A stretch of DNA of 64,000 bases from positions 101,621 to 165,620 of the forward strand of contig CAKOGP040001903.1 of the NCBI GenBank assembly GCA_933822405.4. The letters are read 5' to 3'. The notes under the pieces were generated by a model. It had not been told where the DNA came from. It made no database searches and was given only the letters and a program-made list of their open reading frames with translations. Of this stretch, positions 51,336-61,961 are shown piece after piece. Each line of letters starts with the position of its first letter. The first letter of the stretch is position 1. Made by a program: the position numbers and the translations under genes. This DNA is from Cylindrotheca closterium (Eukaryota > Bacillariophyta > Bacillariophyceae > Bacillariales > Bacillariaceae).

Positions 51336-52670
51336 CTACTCACTTTGCTTGGTCTTCTTCTTTTTGGAACTGTAAGAAGTTCGTGACTTTTTCAAGGCCC
51401 GTCCTTCTGGAGTATGATCTTCGCGCAAGGCTTGAGACACCTTTTGTCGGGCCGTGGCATCCGTCACAATATACCATGGCGATCCCTTGTTTTCTCTCTT
51501 GAGAAAGCGTCCCTGAATTTCTTGGGTTACCCATTCGACGACTTGATGGCTCATGGCAGTCTTGGAGTCTCGATCCAACGTCTTGTAAATGGGCTGAAGA
51601 TTCAATATTCGCTTGCGATAGGCCTTGTTGCCAATGTGATGGTTGGAGCCACCACCTCGGCCGAGCAAGACATCCAATTCGGTAGGAGCGACGTATCGGC
51701 GGACGGCTGGTTCCTTGCGACGAATCCGCTTAGCAGTAGCAGTAGTAGTTCTGACAGCAGCAGGAGACGGTGGCTTGACCTTTGAGATGGTAGTCTTTTT
51801 GGCGGCAATACGTTTGCTCTTGGGCTTGGTTACTGATACAACAGCAGTTGTTGGTCTAATAGTAGTGGATGATTCTTCCTTGGTTTGTCTGATACTAGTC
51901 CGAGTTGTTGCCGTTGGTGGAGCTACTTGGCGGAAGGCGTGGTGTGCTTGAGCCTGAGGTTGTGTTTGAGTCTTCGTGTAGCGGTTCGTGAAATGGGAAG
52001 CCATAGATGTCTTGTTGGAAGAAGAGGAATCAATATGGGCAACAAGCAGCATTTCATCTTGGGTTTGAGTATTATTCCTATACTGAGCGGTAAGTTCCTC
52101 AAAATGGGCAGCAATCGCTTTAGGCGTATTGGAAGAAGACAAAGCCGGTGGTAGAGGGGGCAGAGCGGGCGGAGCACAAATGGTAGCTTGTGCAGTTTCA
52201 GATTGTTGTTGTTGTTGTTGTTGTGCCTGCTCAAACTGAACCGAAACATCATCGAGAATACCACCAATACTGTCAATAGAGTTCATGGCCATTCCCTTAA
52301 GAAATTCGTTCATGGAATCAAGAGAACCCAAAGAATTGAGAGAATAATTTAGTGAGGGAGGAGGAATGGAAAACAAGGATCCAGTGGAAGGAGGTCGAAA
52401 CGAAGGATTCGACGAGGATGATGTTGATCTCTTTTGATTTCGTTTGCGAAGAAACCACAGAGATGCAGGAGGCGCGGAACCGCTAGATGTGGAGCGCAAT
52501 GTAGGCTGAGGAGGCACGGACCGGTGGTGGGAAGTGGGTTGCTGCTGCGGCCCCTGTTGATGACGATGATCATTGTTGCTGTTGGAAGGATCCAGGCTTG
52601 TGTCGTAATGTTGGGTCAGACAATCCAAAAAGGAAGATTCAAAGGCGAAAACCGGGCGGTCGACCATCAT
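51336..52670 (-). CDS. single DUF6824-type (LGRGG) domain protein
   Basis: A 444-residue protein from the ATG at 52668-52670. The first 330 residues are low in complexity, with S/P/Q/T-rich stretches and a Q9-type run, then a basic KPKSKRIAAKKTTISK segment. The domain is at about residues 335-435: DVLLGRGGGSNHHIGNKAYR, VVEWVTQEIQGRFLKRE, WYIVTDATARQKVSQALRED and HTPEGRALKKSR. The C-terminus is strongly basic (SSKKKKTKQ). It is a diverged relative of the neighbouring three-domain protein, on the same strand, so the two form a small local family. A nuclear, nucleic-acid-linked role is plausible but not shown. Confidence 0.85.
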   Translation of the reverse strand: MMVDRPVFAFESSFLDCLTQHYDTSLDPSNSNNDHRHQQGPQQQPTSHHRSVPPQPTLRSTSSGSAPPASLWFLRKRNQKRSTSSSSNPSFRPPSTGSLFSIPPPSLNYSLNSLGSLDSMNEFLKGMAMNSIDSIGGILDDVSVQFEQAQQQQQQQSETAQATICAPPALPPLPPALSSSNTPKAIAAHFEELTAQYRNNTQTQDEMLLVAHIDSSSSNKTSMASHFTNRYTKTQTQPQAQAHHAFRQVAPPTATTRTSIRQTKEESSTTIRPTTAVVSVTKPKSKRIAAKKTTISKVKPPSPAAVRTTTATAKRIRRKEPAVRRYVAPTELDVLLGRGGGSNHHIGNKAYRKRILNLQPIYKTLDRDSKTAMSHQVVEWVTQEIQGRFLKRENKGSPWYIVTDATARQKVSQALREDHTPEGRALKKSRTSYSSKKKKTKQSE

Positions 52671-53772
52671 TTTGCTTTTCTGTTGTTGCTGATGATGCTG
52701 ATAATAGTGTTAGAGAGTTGCACGCAAGATCTTTTTGTGAGCTCTGAAGCATGTGCAGGTTTGCAGACTGCGCTGAGATGTTCGAGATATTTTTTCGGAA
52801 TTTGTTTGATGTCACATCCGTCCACGACCCAGAGTTGTACGCGTTTTCAGTACCAGAGGCGTGTGGGCATAAAAGTAAATTTCAGGCGTGCCGCTTTGCC
52901 GAAACAGAGTGGAGAAGCGAGTGCGTGGTAGATGGTAAGGATGGGGGTATCTTTGTGGGTTGTAACAGTAACAATGAATCCAAACGAATATATAAGCCTC
53001 TAATAACGACAATGTAAAAAGCATTATTCGGAGAAGCCGTGTACAGTTGCGTACCTTCAGTACCGATACCTTGATTATTGATGCATTGATTGATTGATTC
53101 CCACATGTATGCTGATTTGCTGGTCTGCCCAAACGTGTGCACGTTTCAAATCTGACTTCAGATTACGTTGGTGCAAGGGTCATTGTGCATTCCAGCCATT
53201 GGTTGATTGATTGGATGTACTTGGGATACCCTTCACCTCACCAAGTCTCAACAAACTCCAGCTAGTTCATCATGATATTATGAAAGGAGATAGGTAATTC
53301 AATCTTGAACTCTACATCGCCTAGTATGTGTATAGCTGAGCAACAGAGAAAGTTTCCATGGACTCACTGCCGAAAAAACGTATCAGGTACTGCCAACGGA
53401 AGTATTATCAACGCGGTATGCATGATACTGTGCATCTATTCAAGTAGTAAAATACCTTTCTTCCTGTTCAGACATAAGAGAACCAGCCGACGTCTCTCCA
53501 CACCCTTGTATGTCCCTTGTATAAAAGAGTCATTCGTCTTTTCTCTCGAAACTTGTCGATCAATTGTTTGATCATCATTCAAGGTTGTTGCAATCATGCC
53601 ACATCGGCAGCAGTCGTGGTGGACGACCCGATAAGTCCATCACGATGCAGCAAGGATGCCTGGAGGCCATGTTGTTTGCACCTCATCGTATTTTGGTTGC
53701 ATAGCCATGATATTTTAAAGAAAACACATGCAACTGCTCGCAATCGGAATCTCCTTATTGAAGACAATGAGT

Positions 53773-53850
53773 GAGGAATGACGACGATCCCATCCTCGGA
53801 GCTGTGATGTTTTCAGTCTCAAATCTTGGTTTTCATGTTTTTTTTGGGAG
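53773..53850. repeat. diverged direct repeat, unit 1
   Basis: Matches 53960-54035 (about 186 bp to the right) through CGGAG-TGTGATGTTT, CAATCTTGG-TTTC-CATG and GGAGTG/GCGAGTG ends. Confidence 0.55.
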
Positions 53851-53959
53851 TGGATTGCATGCTGATGCAAATAGAGTCGAAGCTATCATATGCAAAGCCA
53901 TGATGATCCCATTTCTTCGCAATTGTAATCTACTTGTTGGACGACATCATAATATAAAA

Positions 53960-54035
53960 TGAGGGATGATGCTGCGTCGGAGATGTGATGTTTGCAGCCA
54001 TCAATCTTGGGTTTCGCATGATTTTCCGCGAGTGA
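53960..54035. repeat. diverged direct repeat, unit 2
   Basis: Second unit of the pair described at 53773. Confidence 0.55.
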
Positions 54036-55383
54036 GTGAGTCGCGAGTGTCAGCCTCGAAAAATATACACCAATCAAAATTACGGGTGACGAATGAGAGT
54101 TGCGGGACTCCACACGATTCGACAACGCCTCGGAAATTGTTCGTTGGACTTGAGCGCGAATCCCGCCACAAATACCATGTGCGTCTCGCTGAAACCAGAA
54201 TCCAGAATCGCTTCACAATACAATTACAGGATCATCAGGATACGATCCATCTAAAGACCCAACGCCAGGACAAAAGCAACAGCCTTTTGCTTTCTATTCA
54301 TCAGCTTCATCATCAACCATTTGAATCTACAATGTTTCGATTAGTTTGGTAAGTCTTCAATCGCTCTGAGCTTTTAGTAACGCATGGTGGACTTCGATTT
54401 TGGGGGTTTGAATGAAAGAATAAATGTTGAATCATCAATCATCAATCATCAATCAGTCAAGCAGAATTTCTAACAATGGTCAACAGCATTATCGCCTTTA
54501 TTCTAGGAGTGCTTGGACGCTATTTGGATGATCACTACGAGGCAAAGATTGATTTCAAAAGCAGTAGCAAACACCAATGCTGACGTGATATGGTTCACAG
54601 CCAACGCTAGGCATATCATACGTCAGTTGAATGATTTTGCGTGTTTCATTCACGGATGTACGCAAGGCAAAACCTGCCGTGAAAGTGAGGAAGATCTAAC
54701 GGCCAACGTCAAAAACACCATTATATTTTATTTTGGGCCAACGATATGTCACTTGACTATGCTTGATATCACGATACACACACCACACATACTCACACGA
54801 ACGAGACGAACTTGGCAACGCGGCCTGATTTTGTTTCATACTCTATAAAGATCAACACCACGATCTTATTGCCACGACCTATATATTATGTAAAACCGCG
54901 TCGAGCATTTTCAAACAAAAGGATACCACTATATCATTGTATACCTCATTCAAATGTATTAGTCACCTCATACAAACCACATTGCATCAAGAGCTTTCCT
55001 ACTCTAGGCGTGTACTTCAGTCAATCTCTACATTTTTTTCAGTTCTTCCCAATTTTTTCGTCACCATGCAATTGCGAAACCTTGATGTGATTTTCTGCTC
55101 TCTTATTCAAGAAGCATCAGTTCCTTGATTGATATGGTGATATGACGGAGACCTGCCCCACACATAAAGAAGCATTTCCTTGGGGGACGCACTGTACTGT
55201 ATACATATAAGGTCCAGCGCCTGATAATCTCTCACGAAAGCCATCAAGCACCACGCCGCAGGTTGAAAGCTATTATCATGTGAAAGTAGTGCATTCATCG
55301 ATATCGGCCAATCGGTCCTCTTTTTGTATATAACGCCATCGCCAATGCCTTATTGCGTGAGATCAAACAGACAACTGAATAAA

Positions 55384-56283
55384 TCAGTCGACCGAGCTGA
55401 ATGTACTGGTGGTGTGATCCGTCGTATTGCATCGAAAGTTGTCCTCACTAAAGAGAGTGTTCAAACTATGTAAGCTATCCAGATACGCTGGTCTTGGACC
55501 ACCTGGATTGTATTGGATATCATCGTCGTCATCATCCTCATCATTCCCGAGTGGTAGAGAGCCAACTCCATTGAGCTGTTGCATTTTGAGCGTGAGACCC
55601 ATCATATCCCCTGGACTCCTCTCAATATGACAGTTGCTTTCATCTCTGTTGATTGGTCGCTTAGGGTTCTTACTGATTGGTTTGGGACTGCCATGATAAT
55701 GATCGGCAGGTGGAGCTGGAGCTGGAGCAGGTTCATCATTGTAAGACACAGCAAAACTTTCAGAAGTGGAAAAGCTACCTGCCTCAAAGTCGCTGGAATC
55801 GTGGGATACCACTTCATGCTCGTCGTCTGTATCTTGAATTGGAATGAGGTGATTGGTCAATCCCAACATTCCCATATACGACGTTCGACTGCAAACAGAC
55901 TTCGGATGTTCTGAGTCATCCATCCATCGATTGGCATTGGCGGGAAGGTGAAGTCGACCTTTTCCCTTTCCTGAGCTCTCGTTGCTGTTGCTTTGTACAA
56001 CATCCGGTGGTTCTAGTGGAGATGACTCATCGGTTAGCGTTTGATCAAAACGTATCATGGTAGGGTCCAAGGTGACGTTTGACTTTACAGAATCAGGGCT
56101 TCCGATGGCAAGGATGAAAGAAAAGTCTGAGTTGTGCCCACCAACAGTCGAAAAGCTTCCAGGAACTCCATTGTGACTGTGCTGTCCTCCTCCGTCCAAT
56201 GCCAAGGCATCATCCAAAGACAAGGTCGGTTCAATTGAAGCCTCGCAACTGTACTGTTGTCCTTGTTCACCTCTTGTTGACAT
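55384..56283 (-). CDS. hypothetical acidic, disordered protein
   Basis: 299 residues from the ATG at 56281-56283. The composition is S/D/P-rich with a poly-D run (NDEDDDDDDIQYN) near residue 250 and an alanine/proline repeat (EPAPAPAPPADH). Two methionine/leucine-rich short segments, SYMGMLGLTNHL and DMMGLTLKMQQL, could be short helices. No domain, signal peptide or membrane span is seen. It is divergent from the hydrolase gene at 56905. Function unknown. Confidence 0.6.
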   Translation of the reverse strand: MSTRGEQGQQYSCEASIEPTLSLDDALALDGGGQHSHNGVPGSFSTVGGHNSDFSFILAIGSPDSVKSNVTLDPTMIRFDQTLTDESSPLEPPDVVQSNSNESSGKGKGRLHLPANANRWMDDSEHPKSVCSRTSYMGMLGLTNHLIPIQDTDDEHEVVSHDSSDFEAGSFSTSESFAVSYNDEPAPAPAPPADHYHGSPKPISKNPKRPINRDESNCHIERSPGDMMGLTLKMQQLNGVGSLPLGNDEDDDDDDIQYNPGGPRPAYLDSLHSLNTLFSEDNFRCNTTDHTTSTFSSVD

Positions 56284-56904
56284 CTCCTGGTTGAGTTAAT
56301 CGGAATCAATAATTTGTACTGCAGCGTTTAGTAGCTTCTTGCCTGTTCATGCACTGAGTACAAGTAACACATGGGCATAAAGCACTGTTATACGAGATGT
56401 GCAATTAGTGCAAATCTCCGCACTGCCGGTTCATTTGCGGTTCACCTGCTGGAGATGAGAGTCACGTCATCAATAAATCTACACCTTCCATGAACAGGCT
56501 GGCTTTCGATCGAATGAATCCAGTGTCGAACACCTGCATGCTCGAATATTATGCCTACATAGAGAAAAACAGGTTGAGCTGGCTCGAGTGAGTTTGAATA
56601 TTAGGGTGAAATTGGACAAAATACCCTACACGCTCGCATATTATGTCTACTGTACTTAGAACGAGCTGTTGCTAAGAATCAATCAATCATGTTGTCACAG
56701 ATGTTTTTTCGATGAGAATGTTGTTTGGATGACCACACACACCCGCTGGCTTCTTGCAACAACTCAGTGCTATTTAATCTTTGCACTAGAACTGAAACAC
56801 TAGTTAGACTTTGAAACATTGATTGATGTGCTGGAGATAGTTGATAAGCATTCGATTACAGCATACACTCATTTCTGGAAGCAAGAACAATAGAAAATAT
56901 CATC
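56284..56904. other. divergent intergenic region
   Basis: This region should hold promoters for both flanking genes. No gene is seen. Confidence 0.5.
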
Positions 56905-58632
56905 ATGAAGCGGATACAAGCAATATTCAGCATGGGCATACTCTACACTGCTCTTTTGGCTATGTGTCAGCAGCAAGTCGAGGCTTCCTTCATTGGTGCC
57001 AACGGTGGTCCTGAATCGGAAGTACTAATGGCAAGTGCTGATTCCACCAATGTCAAACAATACCATGCTACCAAAGAAGACGTGAAGAGTTACACACGAT
57101 CTTTGGATTCTCGCAAAAGCACAACAGTCGAATGCGGTGCCATTGTTGGAACCCTCAGGATACAAGAAATGAAATCCAAGCTTCTATCTTCATCCCATAT
57201 ACCATCCTCAGCGGCTGGATTTTCCATTTATTTGGTGAACCATGATGTCCAAGCTAGAAAGATTTGCGCTTCGTGCCGAGATGCTGCTGATGCCGCCGCC
57301 ACTGGGAATGTTGTATGGCAAGAATACTGCGGAGAGTCTGCATATGGTAACAATGCAACGGTATCTGGACTCATGTTAGTTCCAATCGATGAAAACGGAG
57401 ACCTAATAGAAGGACCTTTGGCAGGACACATTTCTGCCCACCAATCGTTGACTGAAACTTTCTCACAGATTCCAAGTGAAACTTTTGATCAATTTGATAA
57501 ACATTGGTTGTCCATCGTGGCGGCGTCTTCGGGAAAGATTGCCATTGAACCTGATTATTTGGGCTACGGGGAATCGTCCAATTTTTTCAAGAGTTTTCTG
57601 GTACGACCAGCCTATGCAACTGCTACCATACCGCTCTGGCAGTCAGCTGTGAAGATGATAGCGGAAGAATCCAGCTGCTATTCCTACTTGAAACCCGTCG
57701 TCTATGTTGCTGGATATGGCGAAGGTGCTTTTGCTGCTCTTAGCATTGCCGATGCCCTAACGTCGACTTTCAATGTACAAATTGTCAAGGCCAGTCTCGG
57801 CGGAGGGCCTTACCGACTGGGATCTCTTGCGCTCCCTCGATTGGTGGACAGTATCAACGAGAAGAAAATGACCGCTGACCATTACTACGTCCTGGCCCTC
57901 TTTGCAAGTGCATTTTCGTCGACGAATTCCTGGTTAGCAAATGTGGGATACAATCAAGATCTATTGGATGCATCTTATCGCGACCGGATCGTTGGTTTGG
58001 TCCAAGAAGGAGGTTCTGCAGATTCATTTCTGGAATCCTTGCCACCCAAAGTTACTGACATTATTGATCCTAGATATTTTAGCTGGATGAAGAGCATGGC
58101 AGTTCAAGGCGAATACATGGGATGCTTGGCGGGACCGCCTATTCAACCTGACTTTAATGGTCACTTTTGCTTGGCACTGTTGGAGAATGATTTGACCAGT
58201 GTACTACATGACGCCGAATACGATATCGACCTATGTCACAGTCCCGATGATGAAGTATTTCATATAGATAACCTACCCCCTCAATTGAATGCCGACATTA
58301 CTACTCGGAACCCGAGATTGACTCGACAATTGGCATCTGGATCTCATGATTCTGCCTACCGATTCTGTTCACAACTCGCCATTACGGAAGGCTTGTTTAC
58401 GAACCCTCGATTAAGTCCCATTGTTGAGTGTGGAGCCAAAGCGACCCCTCAGCCAACATTGGGCCCAGCGACTACAGTTCCTACAGGCACTCCCATTGTC
58501 GCAACTTTGACTCCAACTCCAAAGCCGACTACCAGGGTCGTTGGAATAACAGAGCAAACTTCTTCTGCTAGAAGACTTGGCATTGGTTGTGTCTGGATGC
58601 TGCTGGTATTATCAATGGGACTGACTCTTTGA
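56905..58632 (+). CDS. secreted alpha/beta-hydrolase-like protein lacking the nucleophile serine
   Basis: 575 residues from the ATG at 56905. A signal peptide (residues 1-27) is followed by an alpha/beta-hydrolase fold of the secretory-lipase type: IEPDYLGYGES at 214-224, the nucleophile-elbow position at 270-274, an acid candidate in CHSPDDEVFHIDN (D448/D449) and a histidine in SGSHDSAYRFC (H481). The elbow reads G-Y-G-E-G, so the serine of G-x-S-x-G is glycine (codon GGC at 57718-57720). After a T/P-rich linker (about 512-548) the protein ends in a hydrophobic tail (GCVWMLLVLSMGLTL), the layout of a GPI anchor signal. A surface-anchored pseudo-hydrolase with a binding role is the best inference; a sequencing error in one base (AGC) would make it an active lipase-like enzyme. 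Confidence 0.8.
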   Translation: MKRIQAIFSMGILYTALLAMCQQQVEASFIGANGGPESEVLMASADSTNVKQYHATKEDVKSYTRSLDSRKSTTVECGAIVGTLRIQEMKSKLLSSSHIPSSAAGFSIYLVNHDVQARKICASCRDAADAAATGNVVWQEYCGESAYGNNATVSGLMLVPIDENGDLIEGPLAGHISAHQSLTETFSQIPSETFDQFDKHWLSIVAASSGKIAIEPDYLGYGESSNFFKSFLVRPAYATATIPLWQSAVKMIAEESSCYSYLKPVVYVAGYGEGAFAALSIADALTSTFNVQIVKASLGGGPYRLGSLALPRLVDSINEKKMTADHYYVLALFASAFSSTNSWLANVGYNQDLLDASYRDRIVGLVQEGGSADSFLESLPPKVTDIIDPRYFSWMKSMAVQGEYMGCLAGPPIQPDFNGHFCLALLENDLTSVLHDAEYDIDLCHSPDDEVFHIDNLPPQLNADITTRNPRLTRQLASGSHDSAYRFCSQLAITEGLFTNPRLSPIVECGAKATPQPTLGPATTVPTGTPIVATLTPTPKPTTRVVGITEQTSSARRLGIGCVWMLLVLSMGLTL

Positions 58633-58743
58633 TTGCATAATGTATATAATCCAGATGAAAGTAAATATTGTAAAAGTATGCTATTAATATATTCTACAAT
58701 GTATTGTGGCATTTTAATCTAATATAATCATTCCATTGGGGAC

Positions 58744-60500
58744 TCAATAGCGAAACCTTACGTAGTTCCAGGCAGCTCGGAATGTGAGGATTTGGAGACT
58801 GGCAATAGCAACCGTCAAAACAAAACAAAATCCAAAAGAAACTGCACTAGCGAACTCAGAGCACAAGGCTTCATGAAAGAGGTCATGGTATAGTTCACTA
58901 ACATGAGGACAGTCCAATGCCTGATGCGTTTCTAGGACGACACCGTAGGCCTTTCGCAAGTAGTAGGAGAGTTGTGACACAGAAGAAAAGAAGCCGTCCA
59001 GCTTGTTGCCGGGACCGCACGCTCCTTCGAGGTCGGCATAACCACCAGTCAGTACATCTTGTAACTGATTATCAATCACATCAATTGCTCCCTTCAAACT
59101 TCCTTCGACGGCGTACAACATGTGCAATGGATCACTGTTCTGGCAACTCTGAGATCGAATTGGAAAAAGTAAGGATTCGATTCAAACGATGATTGGAAGA
59201 TTCGTAGTCGCACTGCGAAGACTTACCGTCACGTAAGCAGAAGCCGCGTCCAGTAACATCGGATTCATCACAGAGTCATCCATGTTCCGAAGAACGAAGA
59301 GAACGCTCTCGTCTGGTGTTGGCAGACACACATCCGTGACAACAATGGCCCCGATGGACAAGGATATAGCTGCTACCCAGACCATGAGAGTAATAATGGC
59401 AAACAAAGGAACGATGCACCAAGACATCATATTTTCCCACTGTCCCTGTTGCTCTGCATAGTGCCACTTGTCCAATTGCTCTTGAAGGATCGCCCAGAAC
59501 ATGGAAAATAAGAACACCAATGTCAGTGTCGTCACGCAAAGCATCAAAAGGGAAAGGACCCAAATCCAATCTTGTCCTGCTTGGATTCCATCTATAGCCA
59601 CTTGTAATTGCGTCTCGACTTTTCCTGCAGCGTCCAAAGTGCCACTAAATTGAAAGAAGGTCGCAAAATCCTCATTTCCACGATCCAGAAACATAGTAAA
59701 CTCAAACGGATCCACGCCAAGTTTGTGAGCCAGGTAGAAGTGAGGTAAACCCGGGCACAGACCAATCAACTCCGACCTCATTTTGGCTTCAATTTGTGTT
59801 GTGAAAATAGAAGTCTCCTGGATTACTTTCATGGCTCGTTGGGTAGTGGTGACGATGAGTTGGGTCTCTTCAATCAGATGATCGGTACTTTCCAAAACGC
59901 TGACGGCAGGGAACGAAGTCAAGCCAAAAACCAGAACACTCGAGCACACCGATGCCATACAAGCAATCGCAAACAGGGTTCGAAAAATGAGATGCCAATA
60001 GTTGCCAATGAACTTGATGAAAGACTGACAATAGGAAGTTGAAGGATGGGCATCTTCGACTTGTGAATCTGGACTCGAATCGCAGGATAGTCCACTGGAA
60101 TCATCCGTCTCTTTGTTTCCATCAGAGGACTCATCAGTGGATTCGATTGTAGAATCCGATGTATGCGAAGTTTGTTGAGGGAAGTACAACTTTTCGGAAA
60201 CGCAATTGGCACCTCGAAAGATCAACAAAAGACAACTCCAAGAAAGCCAGATCGAAAATAAAATGGTAGCAACCCCAAGAACTTCCTTGATAAATTGTGC
60301 TTGTGCCTCCTGATTATCAGTCAGCATCACCAAAGTAGATTGTGACAACGAGCTAAAGAGATATCTGACCGCTCGAACCACTGGCGGCTTTTCGAAGAAG
60401 GAAGCAAATAATCGATGAGAACGAGAAAAAGAGTGTGTTGGTCAGGATTAACTTTCAATTGTCTTACCGGATCATACGATTGAATAGTATCAGCCTGCAT
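58744..60500 (-). CDS. multi-span membrane protein, three exons
   Basis: Exons 60500-60468, 60387-59227 and 59148-58744 join in frame to 532 residues. Intron 1 is 80 bp (GTAAGA...AAAAG) and intron 2 is 78 bp (GTAAGT...CTCAG), both phase 0. The first exon is only 11 codons and is the least certain part. Five membrane segments are visible: near residues 45-65, 135-160, 275-300, 330-355 and 500-520. Between segments 2 and 3, and between 4 and 5, are large loops with conserved-looking cysteines (LCPGLPHF, GACGPG, DCPHVSELYHDLFHEALC). This five-span layout with two large extracellular loops recalls prominin and tweety proteins, but sequence similarity is not clear enough to assign it. A serine/aspartate-rich cytoplasmic segment lies at about 75-125. 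Confidence 0.7.
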
Positions 60501-61365
60501 AACGGTGATATGAGAGTTATAGGATAGAGATTGCAATGACTATTTGATTGCAGTGTTTGTTGAAATGGTTTGCAAAAAGCAAATCATCAGTCTGTTTTAT
60601 TGAGTTTCGTGTTTTTTCCCGCCAGGACATGTCACATCGGACAAGTATTGCAACGAATATTCGACTGCTCCGACTTCAAATTGCTACAAAATTGCAAAAC
60701 CGATTGAATGATTGCTGGCCATCAGAAGATCGATTGCGAGGCGTCTGATTGACGAAAGACCCTTTTCAAAATGCGATAAAAGGGTATCGAAATATGTTTT
60801 GGTAAATAGAAAGAAGTGAAAGCTCGCGTCATCATTCAGCGCGTGATGAACCAATAGCGCGGATGTGAAAAATATCACTTGGGCAACCATTATATTGTCT
60901 TGATGAAGAGCATCAAGAAACAGCTTAAACAATGCATCAGTTTTGATCTTTTTCATCTAGGGGATCCAATTTGAGGAAACACCATACTGGCATGGTGCCA
61001 CCACTCCTGACAATTGCACACAAAGCAATTTTTTTCTCATCGCATTACTGCTGTGCGTCCGTCCATCTGTACCACTACTGTAGTTGCTATTCCTGAAGCC
61101 AAATGTAACCTTCTGTGGGACCCGTTGGTCCTGAAGTGACAAGCCTCCTTCACGCGAAGTTCCCTTCATTTTGACAAGTTAGAATACTGTCAACGATGCT
61201 ATAGATCCGAGACCGATATAGCCAGATAGTAAAATAAAACAGAGATTCTATATCCTTTTTTAAAAAATGATGTGATGTGATTTTACGATCTCCGAGAGAT
61301 GGACACGAATCCAGACAGTAAGGTCCGTCTCACGTGACACTGACGTGGTGACATGAGATTGGACA
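60501..61365. other. gene-free spacer
   Basis: No gene is supported. A 90-residue minus-strand frame at 60684-60956 is possible but has no motif. Confidence 0.4.
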
Positions 61366-61961
61366 ATGAGGCAGTGGGAATCCCCGGATTTCTCCCCTAG
61401 TTGCGAGATTTTCCCACAGCTCAATTTTCCCATCAGCTCAATTTTCCCCACAACTCAATTTTGCTTCCCACAACTACTGTAGTTGTGGGAATTCCCTCAA
61501 CAGTTGTGGGAAAACTGTCATTTCTACAAAAAACCACGTAGGATATGTACTGAGACAAATTTGAAGTTTCCCACAACTCTAATTGTAGTTGTGGGAAGTT
61601 TCCCACAACTCTAATTGTTTTATTGGGAATTATGGGAAAACTGTCCGTTCTACGGAAAACTGTCTGTTCTACGCACAAAACAACGTTTGATATGTACTGA
61701 CTAGAAATTAGACAACTACATATGATGTTTCCCAAACATTTAAGGCAAAAAAACGGACAGCTGCGCAACGGAAATTCCCACAACTAGTTGTGGGAATTTC
61801 CCACAACTACAGTAGTTGTAGGAATTTCCCACAACTATTTTTTACAAGATTCCTACAACTATGGGAATTTTTGGCAAAAAAATGTTCCCACAACTAGGAA
61901 ATCGCGTCAAATATCGCGGGGACGAAATAAAATGAAAAGGGGGAATTCCCACTGCCTCAAT
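61366..61961. mobile_element. foldback, MITE-like element
   Basis: The ends are terminal inverted repeats: TGAGGCAGTGGGAATCCCC on the left (61367-61385) and its reverse complement with one extra base on the right (61939-61960). The interior is built of many copies, in both orientations, of TTCCCACAACT, including a perfect 30-bp palindrome at 61771-61800 (half GAAATTCCCACAACT) and a 13-bp-arm hairpin at 61465-61491. There is no coding capacity. It is best read as a non-autonomous DNA element of the foldback type. No clear target-site duplication was found. Confidence 0.65.

Larger units (their letters stand above)
52671..55383. other. long gene-free region
   Basis: About 2.7 kb without a supported gene. 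It includes a pair of diverged direct repeats at 53773-53850 and 53960-54035. The many short frames have no motif. Confidence 0.5.

Noticed and set aside
60684..60956. 90-residue minus-strand frame, hydrophobic and helical
   Set aside because: It has an ATG start but no motif, partner or splice evidence, and its length is within chance for this AT content.
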